Shown: piece after piece, positions 61,305 through 64,000 of the stretch
How positions within the stretch are numbered: the stretch's first letter is position 1
Layout: each line of letters starts with the position of its first letter
NCBI RefSeq assembly: GCF_018881795.1
Contig: NZ_JACVPQ010000001.1
Location: 345,275 to 409,274, forward strand
Source: Polynucleobacter sp. MWH-Jannik1A5
Lineage (GTDB): Bacteria > Pseudomonadota > Gammaproteobacteria > Burkholderiales > Burkholderiaceae
DNA: 64,000 nt
Direction of reading: 5' to 3'
Notes under the pieces: model-generated
Told to the model about the DNA's origin: nothing
The model's input: the letters and a program-made list of their open reading frames with translations, nothing else
The model's database searches: none
Made by a program: the position numbers and the translations under genes

Positions 61305-62422
61305 TAGGACAGTATTTCTTTCAAAGCGACAATAAAAGCAGCATTCTCTTCTGGCAAGCCAATGGAAATGCGCAACCATTGCGGTAATCCGTAGTTACCT
61401 ACAGGACGAACAATGATGCCGCGTTTGAGTAATGCCAAGTTAATACGGGCGCCTGCCTGATCATCATCACCCACCTTCACCAAAATAAAATTTCCAGCGG
61501 ATGGTAAATACTTCAGACCCAACTCATCAAAGGCTTTAGTTAATTGAGCATAGCCGGCACGATTGAGGTCAAATCCTTGTTGCAAAAATTCTTGATCCTG
61601 AAATGCGGCAATTGCTGCTGCTTGGGCAAGGCTATTCACGTTAAATGGTTGACGAATGCGGTTCAGCAAATCAGTCAAATGCGGTTGAGAAACTCCATAA
61701 CCAATTCGCAAGCCAGCCAAGCCGTAGGCCTTAGAGAAGCTCCGCGACAAAATCATATTGGGGAAACGCTTTACCCAAGCAATCGCATCGTAGCGCTGCT
61801 CTGGACTGAGGTACTCGTTATAAGCTTCATCAAGCACGACCACAACATGAGATGGTACGGCTGCTAAAAATTCTTCAATTTCTTTAGCTGGCAAATAACT
61901 GCCTGTGGGATTATTTGGATTAGCAACAAAAACAAGTTTCGCTTTTTCACCAGATAACTTAATAGCCGCCAACATCGCCGGCAAGTCATGTCCATAAACA
62001 GCGGTGGCCGCAACTTCAACGGCCTTTGCGCCAACAGCTTGAGTGGCGAGAGGGTAAACGGCAAAAGCATGTTTAGAGAAAATCACCTCATCACCAGCCT
62101 GTGCAACAGCACGAGCAGCTAATTCTAAAATATCGTTACTACCATTACCTAACGTAATCCAGTCAGCTGGCACGCCCAAACGTGCAGCAAGTACATTCTT
62201 GAGTTCAAACCCATTGGAATCCGGATAACGACCTAGATCACTAGCTGCTTTAAGCATGGCATCTTGTGCTGATTTAGGCATGCCCAATGGATTTTCATTG
62301 GACGCCAATTTCACAATCTTGTTTTCATCCAAGCCGTATTCACGTGCAACTTCACTGATTGGTCGCCCACCTACATAAGGGGCAATCGCATGAATATGTT
62401 TTAAGCCAATCTTGGATGTCAT
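61304..62422 (-). CDS. hisC: Histidinol-phosphate / aromatic aminotransferase
   Basis: 372 aa fold type I aminotransferase. PLP site in SRSFSKAYGLAGLRIGYG with Lys; ASNENPLGMP, NPNNPTGSYLPA and LDEAYNEY. In this supraoperon the hisC paralogue usually serves phenylalanine/tyrosine synthesis as well. 66 bp after pheA; ATG without Shine-Dalgarno. Confidence 0.93.
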   Translation of the reverse strand: MTSKIGLKHIHAIAPYVGGRPISEVAREYGLDENKIVKLASNENPLGMPKSAQDAMLKAASDLGRYPDSNGFELKNVLAARLGVPADWITLGNGSNDILELAARAVAQAGDEVIFSKHAFAVYPLATQAVGAKAVEVAATAVYGHDLPAMLAAIKLSGEKAKLVFVANPNNPTGSYLPAKEIEEFLAAVPSHVVVVLDEAYNEYLSPEQRYDAIAWVKRFPNMILSRSFSKAYGLAGLRIGYGVSQPHLTDLLNRIRQPFNVNSLAQAAAIAAFQDQEFLQQGFDLNRAGYAQLTKAFDELGLKYLPSAGNFILVKVGDDDQAGARINLALLKRGIIVRPVGNYGLPQWLRISIGLPEENAAFIVALKEILS

Positions 62423-62488
62423 TCGATTTTTACTAAAGTGATTTGGTAGTTTTTATTTGCTAGTGAAGTTAACTTTTTTTAATCTCAA

Positions 62489-63568
62489 TCATGCAGAGTG
62501 CGGATAAGAACCGAGATTCTTATAGAAAGCAGCAACACCTTTCAGCTCTTCAAGCGCCTTCACTACCTTATCGTCATCGGCATGACCAGCAATATCAATG
62601 TAGAAGTGATACTCCCAAGTACCCTTGCGCGCAGGACGTGATTCAAAGCGATTCATAGAGACGCCATGCTTGGCCAAAGGTGCTAACAAGCGATGTACAG
62701 CACCAGGTTGGTTATCTACAGAAAGAACTAAAGAAGTTTGATCTTTGCCAGTTGATTGACAGGCATAGTTACCCACCACCACAAAACGAGTGCGATTATG
62801 TGGGTCATCCTGAATTTGCGCAGCCACGGCCTGAAGGCCATAAGCTTCTTGCGCAGGATCACCTGCAATAGCAGCTAACGTTGGATCTGCAGCTGCCATA
62901 CGAGCAGCCTCGGCATTACTACTCACCGCTTGACGCTTGAGTTGCGGAGCATGGACGCTCAACCATTGCTGGCACTGCGCTAATGCCTGAGCATGTGCGC
63001 ACACGGTTGTTACACCATCCAAATTGCCGCTCTTGGTCAAAAGATGATGACGAATAGGCAACACCACTTCACCGCTGATGCGCATTGAGGAATCAAGCAG
63101 CAAATCTAAAGTACGTGAGATAGCACCCTCGCTAGAGTTTTCCACAGGCACCACGCCAAATTGCGCCGCGCCCTTCTCTACCGCTTTAAATACTTCATCC
63201 AAACTTGCGCAAGGCAAACCTGCAATTGAGTGACCAAAATAGGTTTGCGCTGCTTGCTCCGAAAACGTTCCAGCTGGACCAAGGTAAGCAATTGTTTGGC
63301 GAGCCTCTAAGGCTCTGCAAGCCGACATCACTTCACGCCAAATTGCGGCAATGCCATCTGGAAGTAAAGGGCCCTTATTAATCTCTTGTAAACGAGCAAC
63401 CACTTGACGCTCACGCTCAGGACGGAAGACTGGTGAAGCGAATCCACCTTTGACATGACCAACTTCTTGCGCAGCTTTTGCACGCTGAGTCAGTAAATCT
63501 AAAATTTGCGCATCCAATGCGTCAATTTTTTCACGCAGGGGAGCTAAGCGCTGTTCTTCAGTACTCAT
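62489..63568 (-). CDS. pheA: Chorismate mutase / prephenate dehydratase
   Basis: 359 aa. N-terminal AroQ mutase (LAPLREKIDALDAQILDLLTQRAKAAQEVGHVKG), then the dehydratase domain (AYLGPAGTFSEQAAQTYFG, VVPVENSSEGAISRTLDLLL, and TRFVVVGN) and the ACT domain (TSLVLSVDNQPGAVHRLLAPLAKHGVSMNRFESRP) that binds phenylalanine for feedback inhibition. Shares TAATG with serC. Confidence 0.96.
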   Translation of the reverse strand: MSTEEQRLAPLREKIDALDAQILDLLTQRAKAAQEVGHVKGGFASPVFRPERERQVVARLQEINKGPLLPDGIAAIWREVMSACRALEARQTIAYLGPAGTFSEQAAQTYFGHSIAGLPCASLDEVFKAVEKGAAQFGVVPVENSSEGAISRTLDLLLDSSMRISGEVVLPIRHHLLTKSGNLDGVTTVCAHAQALAQCQQWLSVHAPQLKRQAVSSNAEAARMAAADPTLAAIAGDPAQEAYGLQAVAAQIQDDPHNRTRFVVVGNYACQSTGKDQTSLVLSVDNQPGAVHRLLAPLAKHGVSMNRFESRPARKGTWEYHFYIDIAGHADDDKVVKALEELKGVAAFYKNLGSYPHSA

Positions 63569-64000
63569 TAAGCCCGCCTTTCAAAATCACGCATGAATTC
63601 AACCAAGGCTTTTACGCCCTCTATTGGCATAGCGTTATAGATACTTGCACGCATGCCACCTGCAGCTTTATGACCCCGCAAGGCAACTAAACCAGCTGCA
63701 TTTGATTGGGCTAAAAACTCTGCGTTTAGGTTCTCATCTTTTAAAAAGAAAGTCACGTTCATGCGTGAGCGATATTCTTTTGTGACGCGATTTTCATACA
63801 AACTGCTTTGATCCAAGAAGTTATAGAGCAAATCAGCTTTTTCTTGATTCCGCTTCTCAATCGCTTTAACACCGCCCTGCTTGAGCAACCATTTAAAACC
63901 TAAGCCAGCCATATAAATCGAAAATGTAGGTGGCGTATTAATCATGGACTGAGTATTGGCTTGCACCGCCCAATCCCAAATCGTTGGGGTGATGCCCATA
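63568..64000 (-). CDS. serC: Phosphoserine aminotransferase (3' part only)
   Basis: The frame is open to the window edge, so only about the last 144 residues are seen. The Met at 63999 is internal. NTPPTFSIYMAGLGFKWLLKQGGV, SRMNVTFFL and GLVALRGHKAAGGMRASIYNAMP are strongly SerC. First visible gene of serC-pheA-hisC-tyrA-aroA-cmk-rpsA. Confidence 0.95.
   Translation of the reverse strand, partial: MGITPTIWDWAVQANTQSMINTPPTFSIYMAGLGFKWLLKQGGVKAIEKRNQEKADLLYNFLDQSSLYENRVTKEYRSRMNVTFFLKDENLNAEFLAQSNAAGLVALRGHKAAGGMRASIYNAMPIEGVKALVEFMRDFERRA

Noticed and set aside
1-64000. CRISPR arrays, insertion sequences, prophage genes
   Set aside because: No regularly spaced repeats, transposase, integrase or phage structural genes were found on either strand.

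Overview
The window looks like chromosomal DNA from a freshwater betaproteobacterium of order Burkholderiales, most like Polynucleobacter. This rests on protein character and on gene order (serC-pheA-hisC-tyrA-aroA-cmk-rpsA-ihfB-lapB-ugd-hldE1-hldD; rpsP-rimM-trmD-rplS; etfBA with an acyl-CoA dehydrogenase). It is an inference from memory of gene families, not a database result. Coding density is high, most genes lie on the minus strand, and no complete rRNA, tRNA, CRISPR array, transposase or integrase is present.

Layout. 1-3710 is accessory: a choloylglycine-hydrolase-family gene cut by the window edge, an exported alpha/beta hydrolase and an exported amidohydrolase. Two 78-bp direct repeats here are 3' halves of a tRNA-Lys gene with its terminator, which is an integration scar. 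3713-9225 holds an HD-domain protein, a carboxymuconolactone-decarboxylase-like protein, two metal-ligand-rich envelope proteins, an SHP/DHC/cytochrome b operon, a beta-hydroxyacid dehydrogenase and a VOC protein. 9240-12454 is a CoA-transferase/HMG-CoA-lyase-like pair with a divergent LysR gene. 12538-13927 has a small membrane protein, a universal stress protein and an isochorismatase-like hydrolase.

13954-22024 is the most interesting region. A four-gene operon (outer-membrane factor, membrane fusion protein, HME-type RND pump, PII-like protein) has a leader that matches the yybP-ykoY manganese riboswitch. Just upstream lie an HPF/RaiA-like gene and a TerC-UspA fusion. This suggests a manganese-responsive RND efflux system with a PII-type partner.

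22159-31168 contains a NhaR-like LysR regulator with an SbtA-like bicarbonate transporter, a zinc-ribbon protein, a glutathione transferase, and a photolyase module (DUF2805, FeS-type photolyase, and a 51-aa DUF2256 gene). It also has an HNH protein, small hypothetical genes, a CbiM-like membrane protein, a carboxylesterase and a TauE-type exporter. 31247-42479 has an orphan TRAP binding protein, pmbA, mogA, orn, an M48 protease, rsgA, a cobD-like gene, a NUDIX hydrolase, the rpsP-rimM-trmD-rplS operon and two envelope genes. 42547-48760 is fatty-acid/acyl-CoA metabolism plus a histone-deacetylase-like hydrolase. 48844-64000 has mltB, cysM, comEA, the heptose/UDP-glucuronate genes, lapB, ihfB, rpsA and the aromatic amino acid supraoperon, ending in a partial serC.

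A genome-wide habit is also visible. At least eleven starts without a usable Shine-Dalgarno have a -10-like hexamer exactly 6 nt before the start codon, which points to frequent leaderless transcripts.
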